Shown here: positions 15,510 to 24,507 of the stretch, piece by piece
How positions within the stretch are numbered: position 1 is the first letter of the stretch
How the letters are laid out: the number at the start of each line of letters is the position of its first letter
NCBI GenBank assembly: GCA_027490725.1
Contig: JAIXXN010000056.1
Location: forward strand, 1-37,318
Source: Oxalobacteraceae bacterium
Lineage (GTDB): Bacteria > Pseudomonadota > Gammaproteobacteria > Burkholderiales > Burkholderiaceae_D
DNA length: 37,318 nt
Direction of reading: 5' to 3'
The notes under the pieces: generated by a model
Databases searched by the model: none
What the model was told of the DNA's origin: nothing
The model's input: only the letters and a program-made list of their open reading frames with translations
Translations under genes and position numbers: made by a program

Positions 15510-16642
15510 TGCGGGTCAGCTTTCTTGTCAGCGGCGCGCGTGCGCTTCAGCGCCGACAGCAAAGCCAGCGGATGGAAACGGTGATTCAGGTTCAGGCGCC
15601 ACGCAAACAGCGCGATCACCATCAGCACCGCCGCCAGATGCAGCGGCCACCACGACAATGCGAAGCTGGCCTTGCCCTGTTTGACGCTGGCCTCGACCAG
15701 CTTCACCAGATTGCTGTAACTGAAGAAGATCAGCAGCGCGATAATCAGATTGGCGGAACTGCCGGCACGCGGATTGACGAAACCGAGCGGAATCGCCAGC
15801 AAAATCAGAATCAGACAGGTGGTCGGCGACGCAATGCGCCACAGCAGTTCGGCACGCGCAAGGTTACTCGGATCGGCCAGTAGTTCCAGCGTCGGCACCG
15901 CATTGATATTGCGTTCGGCGTCCAGATCCTGACTGCGCGGCGTAACGCGCATGCTGTAACTCTCGAATTCCATGGTCTGGAAGTCCGACTTACCGGGCGT
16001 ACCCTGATAGCGCCGACCGTTCTTCAGCACCAGATAGCGCTCGCCTTTCGGGCCGATATTGATCACGCCTTCGCGTGCCACCACCACCGCCGTACCGTGT
16101 TCATCGACGGTATTGACGAACACATTCTGCACCACCGCCTTTTCACCGGTCACCCCTTCGACGAAGAAGATCCGGTTGGCCGACGCCGATTCCTTGAACT
16201 GGCCGGGCGAGACCTTCTGCAGATCTTCGCGCTTCTCGAAGCGGTCCACATATTCGGAGCTTTTCAGTTGTGCCCACGGCGTCGCGACGAAACTCAGGCC
16301 AGCCGTCAGCAGCACCAGCGGCAAGCCGAAACCGAGTACCGGCGCAATCCAGCGCGTCAGACTCAGGCCGGAGGCAAACCACACCACCATTTCCGAATCG
16401 CGATAGGTACGGGTGACCACCATCAGCACCGAAATAAAGCTGGTGAGGATGATGATAGTTGGCAGATAATTCAAGGAGGCGAAGGCGATCAGCGCGATCA
16501 CGTCACCGGAAGCGACCTTGCCACCGGCAGCCTTACCAAGGATGCCGATCAGGGTCCAGGTGACGCTGACACTGAACAGCACCGTGAAGGTGGCCCCGGC
16601 GGCACTGGCCATTTCACGACGTAAGGCGCGTTGAAAGATCAT
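15506..16642 (-). CDS. lptF: LPS export permease LptF
   Basis: Partner of LptG in the LptB2FG complex. The 378-residue protein starts MIFQRALRREM, the usual LptF opening, with three N-terminal and three C-terminal membrane helices around a periplasmic jellyroll (about 140-270). Conserved parts include YLPTIIILTSFISVLMVVTRTYRDSEMVVWFASG and IPLGFVNPRAGSSANLI. It is divergent from pepA across 108 bp, the common proteobacterial layout, so promoters for both directions should lie in 16643-16750. Confidence 0.93.
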   Translation of the reverse strand: MIFQRALRREMASAAGATFTVLFSVSVTWTLIGILGKAAGGKVASGDVIALIAFASLNYLPTIIILTSFISVLMVVTRTYRDSEMVVWFASGLSLTRWIAPVLGFGLPLVLLTAGLSFVATPWAQLKSSEYVDRFEKREDLQKVSPGQFKESASANRIFFVEGVTGEKAVVQNVFVNTVDEHGTAVVVAREGVINIGPKGERYLVLKNGRRYQGTPGKSDFQTMEFESYSMRVTPRSQDLDAERNINAVPTLELLADPSNLARAELLWRIASPTTCLILILLAIPLGFVNPRAGSSANLIIALLIFFSYSNLVKLVEASVKQGKASFALSWWPLHLAAVLMVIALFAWRLNLNHRFHPLALLSALKRTRAADKKADPQ

Positions 16643-16750
16643 TCGAAGTTTATAATTCGGTAGTTAGAGGTTAGGGCTCATCACAGGGCCACAGTTTAAA
16701 TAACAGTCCGCATAACGGGCTGGCAATTCGTACACGACACGGAGAATCAA

Positions 16751-18244
16751 ATGGACTTTAGCATAAAAGCATTCGACACAAAAACCAGCATCGCCTCGGC
16801 CAAAGCCGGCGTTATCGCCGTTGCAGTCTTCGACAACAAGAAGCTGTCGCAAGCGGCCAAGACGCTCGATGCTGCGGGCGAAATCACTGCTGCACTGAAG
16901 TCCGGCGACATTTCCGGCAAAGCCGGTAGCACCCTGCTGCTGCGCGACGTCAAAGGCGCCAGCGCCGAACGCGTGCTGCTGGTCGGTCTGGGCAGCGAAG
17001 ACAGCATCAGCGAGAAAAGCTTTGCCGCCGGCGTCAGCGCCGCATTGAAATGCTTCGCCACGCTGGGCGCGAGCGACGCTATTATCGCACTGCCGATGAC
17101 GGAAGTGAAAGAACGCGATGTAAATTGGGCAATCCGCTGCGTAGTACAGAGCGCCCATGAAGGCGTGTTCCGCACCGATGGCCAGAAGAGCAAGAAAGAC
17201 CCGGCAGCAACCGGCGTCAAGAAAATCGCACTGGCAGTGGCGAATACCGCCGCCACCAAACTGGCACTGGCACAAGCTATCGCTATCGCCAACGGCATGG
17301 ACCTGACCAAAGAACTGGGCAACCTGTCGGCCAACGTCTGCACCCCGACCTATCTGGCCAACACCGCCAAGAAACTGGGCAAAGACTACAAGTTCGAAGT
17401 CGAAGTACTGGACCGCAAACAGCTCGAAGCGCTGAAAATGAACAGCTTCCTGTCGGTCACCAACGGTAGCGAACAGCCGCCGAAGTTCATCATCCTCAAG
17501 CACATGGGCGGCAAAGCCAAAGATGCGCCCGTGGTGCTGGTCGGTAAAGGCATTACCTTCGACACCGGCGGCATTTCGCTGAAAGCCGGTCCCGGCATGG
17601 ACGAGATGAAGTACGACATGGGCGGCGCCGCTTCGGTACTGGGTACCTTCCGCGCCATCGGTGAAATGAACCTGAAACTGAACGTGATCGGTGTGATCGC
17701 TGCCTGCGAAAACATGCCGTCCGGCCGCGCTACCAAACCGGGCGACATCGTCACCTCGATGAATGGCCTGACCATCGAAATCCTCAACACCGACGCCGAA
17801 GGCCGTCTGGTGCTGTGCGATGCACTGACCTACTCCGAGCGTTTCAACCCGGCTGCAGTGATCGACATCGCTACCCTGACGGGCGCCTGCATCGTGTCGC
17901 TGGGGCACCATAAGAGCGGCCTGTTCACGCGCGACGACGCGGCCCACAACGCACTGGCAGCCGAACTGCTGGCTGCCGGTCAGGCTGCCAGCGATACCGC
18001 CTGGCGCCTGCCGATCGGTGAAGAGTATAACGACCAGCTGAAGTCGAACTTCGCTGATCTGGCCAACATCGGCACCCCGGGCGGCGCCTCCTGCACCGCA
18101 GCGGCCTTCCTGGAAAACTTCACCCGTAAGTACACCTGGGCCCACCTCGACATCGCCGGCACGGCCTGGAAATCGGGCGGCGCCAAAGGTGCGACCGGCC
18201 GTCCGGTACCACTGCTGTCGAACTTCCTGATCAACCGCAGCTAA
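16751..18244 (+). CDS. pepA: Leucyl/cytosol aminopeptidase PepA
   Basis: A hexameric two-metal M17 aminopeptidase releasing N-terminal residues from peptides; the enterobacterial homologue also binds DNA. The 497-residue protein has the variable N-terminal domain (about 1-170) and the catalytic domain with [14 protein letters not shown] (Lys266, Asp271), [11 protein letters not shown] (Asp289) and [10 protein letters not shown] (Asp348, Glu350), matching the metal ligands of E. coli PepA shifted by four. A GGAG ribosome site precedes the ATG. It is convergent with the lipoprotein gene, stop to stop within 14 bp. Confidence 0.95.
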   Translation: MDFSIKAFDTKTSIASAKAGVIAVAVFDNKKLSQAAKTLDAAGEITAALKSGDISGKAGSTLLLRDVKGASAERVLLVGLGSEDSISEKSFAAGVSAALKCFATLGASDAIIALPMTEVKERDVNWAIRCVVQSAHEGVFRTDGQKSKKDPAATGVKKIALAVANTAATKLALAQAIAIANGMDLTKELGNLSANVCTPTYLANTAKKLGKDYKFEVEVLDRKQLEALKMNSFLSVTNGSEQPPKFIILKHMGGKAKDAPVVLVGKGITFDTGGISLKAGPGMDEMKYDMGGAASVLGTFRAIGEMNLKLNVIGVIAACENMPSGRATKPGDIVTSMNGLTIEILNTDAEGRLVLCDALTYSERFNPAAVIDIATLTGACIVSLGHHKSGLFTRDDAAHNALAAELLAAGQAASDTAWRLPIGEEYNDQLKSNFADLANIGTPGGASCTAAAFLENFTRKYTWAHLDIAGTAWKSGGAKGATGRPVPLLSNFLINRS

Positions 18245-18257
18245 TCCACCGCGCGGC

Positions 18258-18701
18258 TCAGTAGAGCGTCACCCCGGCAGCGGGTGGCGCTTGGTTTGCA
18301 CGCTCCGCCACTGGCCGCATCAGCACTGTCAGCGTGGCCGGATATTCGTATCCGGCCCCGGTGTTCTTATCGACGAAATAGCCGACTCCGGCCGTCAGCA
18401 CCAGATTCCCCCACAAACTGCTATTCGCCTTGGCATCGACCTTTTCGTAGGCCCAGGCCATGCCCTCCTGCTTGCAATCGATACGCAGCGGGCTGGCACT
18501 TTTGCGCAAGCTGATACGCGCCGGCGTGGTCACGAACCATTTACCGACATCGTTGGACAGCACACAGCCCACGCCAGCAACCTCGCGATGCTCGAGCACG
18601 GTTTGTACCAGTACCGATTGGTCGGTCGTTTCGGTCAGCGTGGCACAGCCAGACAGGCTAGCCAGCAGTACAGCAACAAGAGGGAAAGTACGCAAAGACA
18701 T
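18258..18701 (-). CDS. Small predicted lipoprotein, function unknown
   Basis: A 147-residue protein with an N-terminal signal (MSLRTFPLVAVLLASLSGC) ending in a lipobox LSGC, so Cys19 should be lipidated and the protein anchored in the membrane. The rest is soluble, with a segment VGCVLSNDVGKWFVTTPARISLRKSASPLRIDC containing two cysteines and a short hydrophobic glycine-rich patch (LTAGVGYFVDKNTGAGYEYP). The layout resembles small proteobacterial lipoproteins whose glycine-rich YxVD..TGAAYxYP segment recurs in many genomes, but I cannot name the family with certainty. Confidence 0.75.
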   Translation of the reverse strand: MSLRTFPLVAVLLASLSGCATLTETTDQSVLVQTVLEHREVAGVGCVLSNDVGKWFVTTPARISLRKSASPLRIDCKQEGMAWAYEKVDAKANSSLWGNLVLTAGVGYFVDKNTGAGYEYPATLTVLMRPVAERANQAPPAAGVTLY

Positions 18702-18761
18702 GGTAGACCCAGAGTATCATCGGTCCGGCCAGTGTAGCAGCGAGGGGGAACTTCTAAAGGC

Positions 18762-18953
18762 TTAATCAAGCGGCGTAAAGCGCGGTACTTTCACGCCATC
18801 GACCTCGATCACTTCGAAAAACACGGCTTTGGGACGGGTCCAGACGGTGCCATTGGCGGCACGATAGACGATCACCGGACTCAGGTCCGATTCCTGGGTG
18901 GCCTCACACACCAGTTCGTAGAGGCCACCTTTGTAATGCCTATAGCGTTGCAC
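18762..18953 (-). CDS. DUF1653 protein
   Basis: A 63-residue protein with the whole short DUF1653 (PF07866) pattern: RYRHYKGGLYELVCEATQESDLSPVIVYRA, then GTVWTRPKAVFFEVIEVDG and an F-x-P ending. The family is widespread, small and beta-rich, without an assigned function. It uses a GTG start 2 bp after the stop of the upstream 135-residue gene (TGATAGTG), so the two are surely co-translated. Confidence 0.85.
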   Translation of the reverse strand: MQRYRHYKGGLYELVCEATQESDLSPVIVYRAANGTVWTRPKAVFFEVIEVDGVKVPRFTPLD

Positions 18954-18955
18954 TA

Positions 18956-19363
18956 TCAGGCGTTGTGGTGCACCGGGGCGGCCACGTTCACAGGACGCTC
19001 GGCTTGCTGGTCCTGTTTCTGTTTCAGGCTCTGCACGACTTTCAGAATATCGTCCAGACCACCTGTACCACCCAGCGACGAGAAGGCATCGAGTACTTCG
19101 TTGAGTACCTGATTGCGCACTGCTGCGTCGTTCTGTTCGAGCGCAGGTGCGCGCTGGATAGCCTGCTTGGCTTTTTCCAGTGCTTCGGCCTCTTTCTGGG
19201 CGGCAGTTTTGCGACCACCAGGGGCTTTGCCGTGTGCCAGCGCAGCCTGCCAGATCACCCAGCGACGCTGAGTTTCAAAGACCAGATACTCTTCAGGTTT
19301 ATCTTCGCGCCGTCGGACGATGTGACCGTCTTTCTGTGCCCATGCTTCAAATGCAGTTCGCAT
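18956..19363 (-). CDS. Unknown protein with an F-x-W ... T-x-x-W-x-x-W N-terminal motif
   Basis: A 135-residue soluble protein I do not recognise by name. The first 45 residues (FEAWAQKDGHIVRRR...YLVFETQRRWVIWQAAL) follow the FEAW...Y....T...W..WQA pattern found in many short phage and bacterial hypothetical proteins. The middle is Lys/Ala/Glu-rich and probably helical or coiled (about 55-85), and the C-terminal third contains AFSSLGGTGGLDDILKVVQSLKQKQ. It starts with an AAGGAT ribosome site and is the first gene of a short unit with the DUF1653 gene. A TGCGC-TAC-GCGCA palindrome (19381-19393) lies in its 5' region. Confidence 0.7.
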   Translation of the reverse strand: MRTAFEAWAQKDGHIVRRREDKPEEYLVFETQRRWVIWQAALAHGKAPGGRKTAAQKEAEALEKAKQAIQRAPALEQNDAAVRNQVLNEVLDAFSSLGGTGGLDDILKVVQSLKQKQDQQAERPVNVAAPVHHNA

Positions 19364-19694
19364 TTTTCATCCTTTGTAAATGCGCTACGCGCAATTCACT
19401 AATAACATAACAAGTAATTTCCATATAGTACCATTTCTTATTATTTTACAACATCAAGTACATGCAAATACTTAATATTTTTTTATTGCCTCTTGGCAAG
19501 ACTAGTTCTCTATTGAATTTACAATAGTATATTTCTTTTTTAGGCGCCACGTCGTGAATTTTCGTTCAATTTTGACAACGACGAGACATTTTCAGAAATT
19601 TTTTTCTGTTTTTCAGCGAATTGCAGCATTTTAGTCCCAGTGCCCGCGCGCACAAAGTGCTTTTACATGTTTTTTTACAAAAATGGTGATTTAA
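19364..19694. other. AT-rich intergenic region
   Basis: A distinctly AT-rich stretch between the leftward 135-residue gene and the rightward xthA. It should hold the promoter of the leftward unit, but no single hexamer pair stands out. Visible structures are the 5-3-5 palindrome at 19381-19393 and a TTGCC/GGCAA hairpin (19486-19499) lacking a U-tract. No coding potential is convincing. Its composition differs clearly from the rest of the window. Confidence 0.6.
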
Positions 19695-19820
19695 GCAACA
19701 GCAGATCTGCGCATCGCCCCGGAGCCCGCTATCAAAATCAGTTACCATGGCGAACGCGGCGATCGGCCCGCCCTGTTCGACCTGCCCGGCAGCGGCGCGG
19801 GTCCGCACAGCATGAACTAG
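19695..19820 (+). pseudogene. Possible 3' remnant of a degraded gene
   Basis: After a TAA at 19692-19694 there is an open frame without any standard start codon until its last-but-two codon, ending with TAG at 19818-19820. The product (about 40 residues, containing ISYHGERGDRPALFDLPG) looks protein-like, and from 19704 the codon third positions are mostly G or C while second positions are mixed, as in the true genes nearby. It ends 15 bp before xthA. I do not recognise it. A chance open frame cannot be excluded; if real, its 5' part has been lost. Confidence 0.3.
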
Positions 19821-19835
19821 AAAGAACCTGAAACA

Positions 19836-20600
19836 ATGAAAATCGCCACCTGGAACGTCAACTCCCTCAATGTCCGTCTGCCGCACGTGCTGAAATGGCT
19901 GGAAGAACAGCCCATCGACGTGCTCTGCATTCAGGAGACCAAGATGACGGATGACAAATTCCCGCAGGCCGCCATCGAAGCAGCCGGCTATCAGGTGGTG
20001 TTCAGTGGCCAGAAAACCTATAACGGTGTGGCCATCCTGTCGAAACTGCCGATCACCGATGTGGTCAAAAACAACCCGCTGTATGAAGACCCGCAACAGC
20101 GCATCATCGCCGCCACGATAGACGGTGTGCGCGTGGTGTGCGCTTATGTACCAAACGGCCAGAGCCTCGATTCCGATAAATACCAGTACAAACTGGGCTG
20201 GCTGGCGGCTTTCCACGACTGGCTGAAAAGCGAGGCGGCGCAGCACCCGCAACTGGCGGTACTGGGCGATTACAACATCGCCCCGGAAGACCGTGACGTG
20301 CACGACCCGGCCGCCTGGGAAGGTCAGGTGCTGGTCTCGGTAGCGGAGCGCACGGCGCTCAACCGTCTGCTGGAACTGGGCCTGACGGATGCCTATCGCC
20401 TGTTCGAGCAGGCGGAAAAATCATTCAGCTGGTGGGATTACCGCGCACTGGGTTTCCGTCTTAACAAAGGCCTGCGCATCGACCATATTCTGCTGTCCGA
20501 AGCGCTGGCGCAACGTTGCAGCGCCTGCGTGATCGACCGCGTACCGCGCAAATGGGAACAGCCATCCGACCACGCACCGGTGATCGCGACGCTGGACTAA
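19836..20600 (+). CDS. xthA: Exodeoxyribonuclease III
   Basis: AP endonuclease and 3'-5' exonuclease for base-excision repair. The 254-residue protein has the EEP-fold motifs MKIATWNVNSLNVRL, CIQETKM (Glu34, metal ligand), GDYNIAPEDRDVHDP and the C-terminal SDHAPV. Length matches single-domain XthA. The ribosome site is weak (GAAAGAAC). It converges with the GGDEF-EAL gene, and a heptanucleotide repeat with hairpin potential lies between the two stops. Confidence 0.95.
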   Translation: MKIATWNVNSLNVRLPHVLKWLEEQPIDVLCIQETKMTDDKFPQAAIEAAGYQVVFSGQKTYNGVAILSKLPITDVVKNNPLYEDPQQRIIAATIDGVRVVCAYVPNGQSLDSDKYQYKLGWLAAFHDWLKSEAAQHPQLAVLGDYNIAPEDRDVHDPAAWEGQVLVSVAERTALNRLLELGLTDAYRLFEQAEKSFSWWDYRALGFRLNKGLRIDHILLSEALAQRCSACVIDRVPRKWEQPSDHAPVIATLD

Positions 20601-20611
20601 ACCTGGGCGCA

Positions 20612-20650
20612 GCATGCCGCATGCCGCATGCCGCATGCGGCAGCGGCATG
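20612..20650. repeat. GCATGCC heptanucleotide repeat with hairpin
   Basis: GCATGCC occurs three times in tandem (20612-20632) with a fourth, 6/7 copy (20633-20639). The end of the array forms a palindrome GCCGCATGCGGC (20630-20641), and CATGCCGC (20627-20634) pairs with GCGGCATG (20643-20650). It lies between convergent stops and could act as a bidirectional transcript-end hairpin, though no U-tract is present. Confidence 0.75.
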
Positions 20651-20665
20651 TGATCAGTACGCGGG

Positions 20666-23600
20666 CTAGTGGCGCGGCAGCAGCAGCTGGGCCGTCGCAT
20701 GTGGCACCGGCTGCGAGAACAGATAGCCCTGTGCAAACTGGCAGCCACTGCGCTGCAGCAGCGCATACTGCGCTTCCGTCTCCACCCCTTCCGCCACCAC
20801 CGACAGTTGCAGACTGTCGGACAGCGCGATGATCGCTTCGACGATGGCGCGATCTTCCGCACTCGCTTCCAGATCCTTGATAAAGGCCCGGTCAATCTTC
20901 AGCTTCTTCACCGGGAAGCGCTTCAGATACGCCAGACTGGAGTAGCCAGTACCGAAATCGTCAATCGACAGACGGATCCCCAGCTCGTCGATCTGCCCCA
21001 GAATATCGAGGGTCTGCTCGCCGTGCTGCATCAGCGCCGTCTCGGTAATTTCAAACTCGATCATGCCCGGATCCATGCCGGTCTCGTCGAGTATGCCGCG
21101 GATCACTTCCATCAGGCCGCGATGCATGAACTGGCGCGGCGACAGGTTGACCGCCAGTGGCACCGGCGTCAGGCCGGCCGCCCGCCAAGCCATACTCTGC
21201 AAACAGGCCTGCCGGATCACCCACTCGCCGACCGTCACAATCTGGCCATTTTCTTCGAGGATGGGGATGAAGTGATCGGGCTGGATCAATTCGCCGCCAT
21301 GGCGCCAGCGCAGCAGCACTTCCATGCTTTGCAAGCGGCGCGTACCGATATCCATGATGGGCTGGTAATACAGCTCGAATTCATCGAGCGCCAGCGCACC
21401 GCGCAGACTCGACTCCAGTTCGAAGTGGCGCGCCGCCGTCTGGTTCATCGCCTCTTTGAAATACTGATAGTTATTCCGGCCATTCGCCTTGGCATGGTAC
21501 ATGGCCGCATCGGCATGCCGCATCAGGGTCTCGACGTCGCCCCCATCATCGGGGAATACCGAGATGCCGATGGACGGCGTAATGTGCAGATTGCGACCCT
21601 CCAGCGGGAAGCATTCCGCCAGCGCTTCGATAATCTTCTGCGCCACATTACTGGCTTCCTCGGACGAACGGATACCCGGCACCAGCACCACGAATTCATC
21701 GCCACCTAAACGCGCTACCGTGTCACTGGCGCGTACTGCGCGGCACAGCCGACTGGCGACGTCCTTCAGCAGCTGGTCGCCGGTCAGGTGACCCAGCGTA
21801 TCGTTAATCGTCTTGAAGCGATCCAGATCGATGAACATCACCGCCAGCAGGCGCTCGGAACGCTGCGCGGCCAGCATGGCACGATCAAGCCGGTCGGCCA
21901 GCAGCGAGCGATTCGGCAGACCGGTCAGGCTGTCGTGATAGGCCATGTGGTGCACCCGGGCTTCGGCCTGACGCCGCTCGACGATCTCGCCCTGCAACTG
22001 GGCATTGGCACCAGCCAGTTCGGCGGTCCGTTCCTGCACCCGCAGTTCCAGTTCATCGCGGGCACGCCGCACCGCATCGGCCGCCTCGTGGCGCTCCGTG
22101 ACATCGTCAACCAGCCACACCGAACGACCATCCGGCTGCGACAGATCGAATGGCCGCCCTGACAGGCGGCCCCAGAACAGCGAACCGTCACGGCGCACCA
22201 GATGGTATTCGGCGGCGTGCACCCGCCCGGCCTGGAAGTCGCGCGCAGTCGCCATGCGCGCCTGCTCCCATTGCGCCAGATCGGGATAGAAGGACTGCAC
22301 GCTAAGCTGCTGCATGCCGCCCGGCTCATGGCCGAACAACTCTTCCATCTTGGCATTGCAGCGTAGATTGCGGCCATGTTCGACCACGGAAATCCCCATC
22401 ACCGCACTATCGAGAATCGCCTGATTCTCCAGCAGCGCATTGCGCAGCGATTCTTCCGCCCGTTTGTGCTCGGTGCGGTCTTCGATCACCCAGATGGTGC
22501 CCTGCGTCGGGTCTTCCGGATTCACCACGTAACCGATCAGTTGTGCCCACATCAGGGTATCGTCGGCGCGGCGCATTTCGATCTCGGTCTGGAACGGCTT
22601 CGCCACCGACAGATAGGGGTAGGCCTGCGCCCCCAGCGCCTCGTAGGCCGCCTGCGACGGATACAGCGCCAGTCCCGGCAAGCCCAGACCCGCATCGCCC
22701 TCGTAGCGGAACATCTCGGCGAAGCCGCGGTTGTAGCGCGTAATCACCCGGTTCTTGGTAAACAGGATACTCATCGAGGCATTGGTCATGATCGCCTCGA
22801 CTTCCATCTGGGTCTGGCGCGACGCTGTGACGTCTTCCAGAATCCAGATCGTGCCGCCCTCGTGGTGGCTGGCATCGACGGCTTTGGCGCGCACCCGGCA
22901 CCAGAACAGACTGCCATCTTTGCGGCGGAATTCGTATTCGGCCAGCTCGAACGGTTCGCCCTTGCCCAGTCGTGGCGCCGCTTCGCGGCGGAAGCTGCGA
23001 TACAGTTCGAAGGTGGGAAACACCGCCGACGCTGGCAGACCGATCAGTTCGCTGGTGTCATAACCGAACATCTGCGCCATGCGCGGATTGCAGCTCACCA
23101 CCGTATGCGCTTTGCTGAACAGGATGCCGATCGAGGCATTATCGAGAATCGCCTGCTGCTCCAGCAGCAGCTGACGGGTAGCCTCCTCGTGCTGCCGCTG
23201 GGTACTGCGATCGTCGAAGATCCAGATGGTGTCCTGCTGGCTGCGGCCGGGATTGATCACGTAACCGAAAGCATGCGCCCAGAAGCGGCTGCCATCCTGA
23301 CGACGCATCTCCATTTCCGCCTGATAGGGCTTGCCGCTGGCCAGCAAGGGCCGCGCACCGGCCAGCACTGCCTCGAAGGTCTGCTGGTCCGGATACAGCA
23401 TCGAGGTCAGACGCCCCACACCGCTATCGACACTGAAACCGAAGAACTCGGCAAAGCGGTCGTTGTAGCGCAAAATCCGCTCGTCACGCTGGAACATAAT
23501 CGCCAGCGGCGCATTGTCCATAATCGCCTGCATCTCCAGCAGCGCGCGACGCAAGCGCTCTTCGTCGATGCGGTGTTCGTTGATGTCCTCGATGATCCAG

Positions 23601-24307
23601 ATCGTGCCATCAGCGGTGTTGATGGGATCAATCGCCCGGCCGTACAGACGGGCCCAGAAACAGCTGCCATCCTTGCGTTGCAATTGGGCTTCGCGCTTGA
23701 AAGACAGGCCCTGCGCCAGCGGCGGGCTGGCAGCCCGCCCCAGTGCGACAAACTCCGCATCCGACGGGAAGACCCGCCGGGTGTCGCCGCCTTCCAGTTC
23801 CTGCCGGCTAAAGCCCAGCATTTCGGCGCAACGGATATTGCACTCCTGGATAACGGCATCCTTGGTGAACATGATCCCGACAGCGGCATTTTCCAGAATC
23901 GCCTGTTGCTCGAGCAAGGTCTTGCGCAGGGCGCGCTGGTCACGCTCGAGTTCGGTAATGTCGTGGAAAACGATGGTGGCGCCGCGCAGCCGCGCTGTGG
24001 CCGGGAAGGCTTTGCTACTGGCTTGAACCGACAGATAGCGGCCATCGGCACAGGTCAGGCAGCTATCCCAGCGCAAGCCTGCATGGGCCGGTTCGAGCGC
24101 GGCCTGCATGGCTTTGACACTGGCCGCACGCTGATGGCGCGCGAACAACTCCGCGCCGGCCCGTCCGGACGGATCGGCGCCGAGCAGCGCCACCAGTTCG
24201 GGATTGGCTGCCAGCAGCACGCCATCGGCCGCATAGGCACAGGCTGGAACACCGATCAGCGCTAAGGCCTCGGCGACAAATTCGGAATCACTTGCAACGT
24301 AAGTCAT
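20666..24307 (-). CDS. Six-PAS GGDEF-EAL cyclic-di-GMP enzyme
   Basis: A 1213-residue cytoplasmic protein; no membrane segment or signal peptide is visible. Six PAS domains lie at about 10-120, 132-245, 257-370, 382-495, 503-615 and 627-740; the last five share a recurring plan (LLEQQAILDNA..., KDGSxFW, GTIWIxED) with a period near 125 residues. A coiled linker (about 742-785) leads to a GGDEF domain with intact GGDEF at 868-872 and an RxxD inhibitory site (RASD) five residues before it. An EAL domain follows (about 970-1213) with EVL instead of EAL at 996-998, but with VNLSPRQF, FEITETALM, DDFGTGYSS, KLKIDRAF and AEGVE. Diguanylate cyclase activity is likely; phosphodiesterase activity is possible. 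The ATG at 24307 is chosen; a GTG at 24313 is an alternative. Confidence 0.93.
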   Translation of the reverse strand: MTYVASDSEFVAEALALIGVPACAYAADGVLLAANPELVALLGADPSGRAGAELFARHQRAASVKAMQAALEPAHAGLRWDSCLTCADGRYLSVQASSKAFPATARLRGATIVFHDITELERDQRALRKTLLEQQAILENAAVGIMFTKDAVIQECNIRCAEMLGFSRQELEGGDTRRVFPSDAEFVALGRAASPPLAQGLSFKREAQLQRKDGSCFWARLYGRAIDPINTADGTIWIIEDINEHRIDEERLRRALLEMQAIMDNAPLAIMFQRDERILRYNDRFAEFFGFSVDSGVGRLTSMLYPDQQTFEAVLAGARPLLASGKPYQAEMEMRRQDGSRFWAHAFGYVINPGRSQQDTIWIFDDRSTQRQHEEATRQLLLEQQAILDNASIGILFSKAHTVVSCNPRMAQMFGYDTSELIGLPASAVFPTFELYRSFRREAAPRLGKGEPFELAEYEFRRKDGSLFWCRVRAKAVDASHHEGGTIWILEDVTASRQTQMEVEAIMTNASMSILFTKNRVITRYNRGFAEMFRYEGDAGLGLPGLALYPSQAAYEALGAQAYPYLSVAKPFQTEIEMRRADDTLMWAQLIGYVVNPEDPTQGTIWVIEDRTEHKRAEESLRNALLENQAILDSAVMGISVVEHGRNLRCNAKMEELFGHEPGGMQQLSVQSFYPDLAQWEQARMATARDFQAGRVHAAEYHLVRRDGSLFWGRLSGRPFDLSQPDGRSVWLVDDVTERHEAADAVRRARDELELRVQERTAELAGANAQLQGEIVERRQAEARVHHMAYHDSLTGLPNRSLLADRLDRAMLAAQRSERLLAVMFIDLDRFKTINDTLGHLTGDQLLKDVASRLCRAVRASDTVARLGGDEFVVLVPGIRSSEEASNVAQKIIEALAECFPLEGRNLHITPSIGISVFPDDGGDVETLMRHADAAMYHAKANGRNNYQYFKEAMNQTAARHFELESSLRGALALDEFELYYQPIMDIGTRRLQSMEVLLRWRHGGELIQPDHFIPILEENGQIVTVGEWVIRQACLQSMAWRAAGLTPVPLAVNLSPRQFMHRGLMEVIRGILDETGMDPGMIEFEITETALMQHGEQTLDILGQIDELGIRLSIDDFGTGYSSLAYLKRFPVKKLKIDRAFIKDLEASAEDRAIVEAIIALSDSLQLSVVAEGVETEAQYALLQRSGCQFAQGYLFSQPVPHATAQLLLPRH

Positions 24308-24433
24308 GTACACCTATGGCATCTTTTCGGCGATGCCACCTCGCCAGAGCAACCTTGGCAGCATAGTTGGCAGATGATAAACCACAAACTGCGTCTAGGC
24401 TACCGTGGGCATCGGAGGCCGGCCCTAAAAACG

Positions 24434-24459
24434 ACAATGCCCGGCAAACCGGGCATTGT
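24434..24459 (-). terminator. Rho-independent terminator after actP
   Basis: ACAATGCCCGG and CCGGGCATTGT form a perfect 11-bp stem with a 4-nt loop, followed on the minus strand by CGTTTTTAGG. It lies about 50 bp after the actP stop and separates that transcript from the GGDEF-EAL gene. Confidence 0.88.
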
Positions 24460-24507
24460 GTTTAAAGCATACTTATTGTTCGGCTAAGCCGAAGCAGTAC
24501 CAGCCGA

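Noticed and set aside
19486..19499. Terminator between the 135-residue gene and xthA
   Set aside because: TTGCC/GGCAA stem is only 5 bp and lacks a following T-run in either direction.
19566..20303. 245-codon open frame on the minus strand
   Set aside because: Mostly antisense to xthA and extends through low-complexity AT-rich DNA.
20612..20650. Canonical rho-independent terminator
   Set aside because: The hairpin is strong but neither strand has a U-tract; kept as a repeat only.
22376..24265. 629-codon open frame on the plus strand
   Set aside because: It lies wholly antisense to the PAS domains of the GGDEF-EAL gene; the product is His/Gln/Arg-rich without domain character, a by-product of high-GC third positions.
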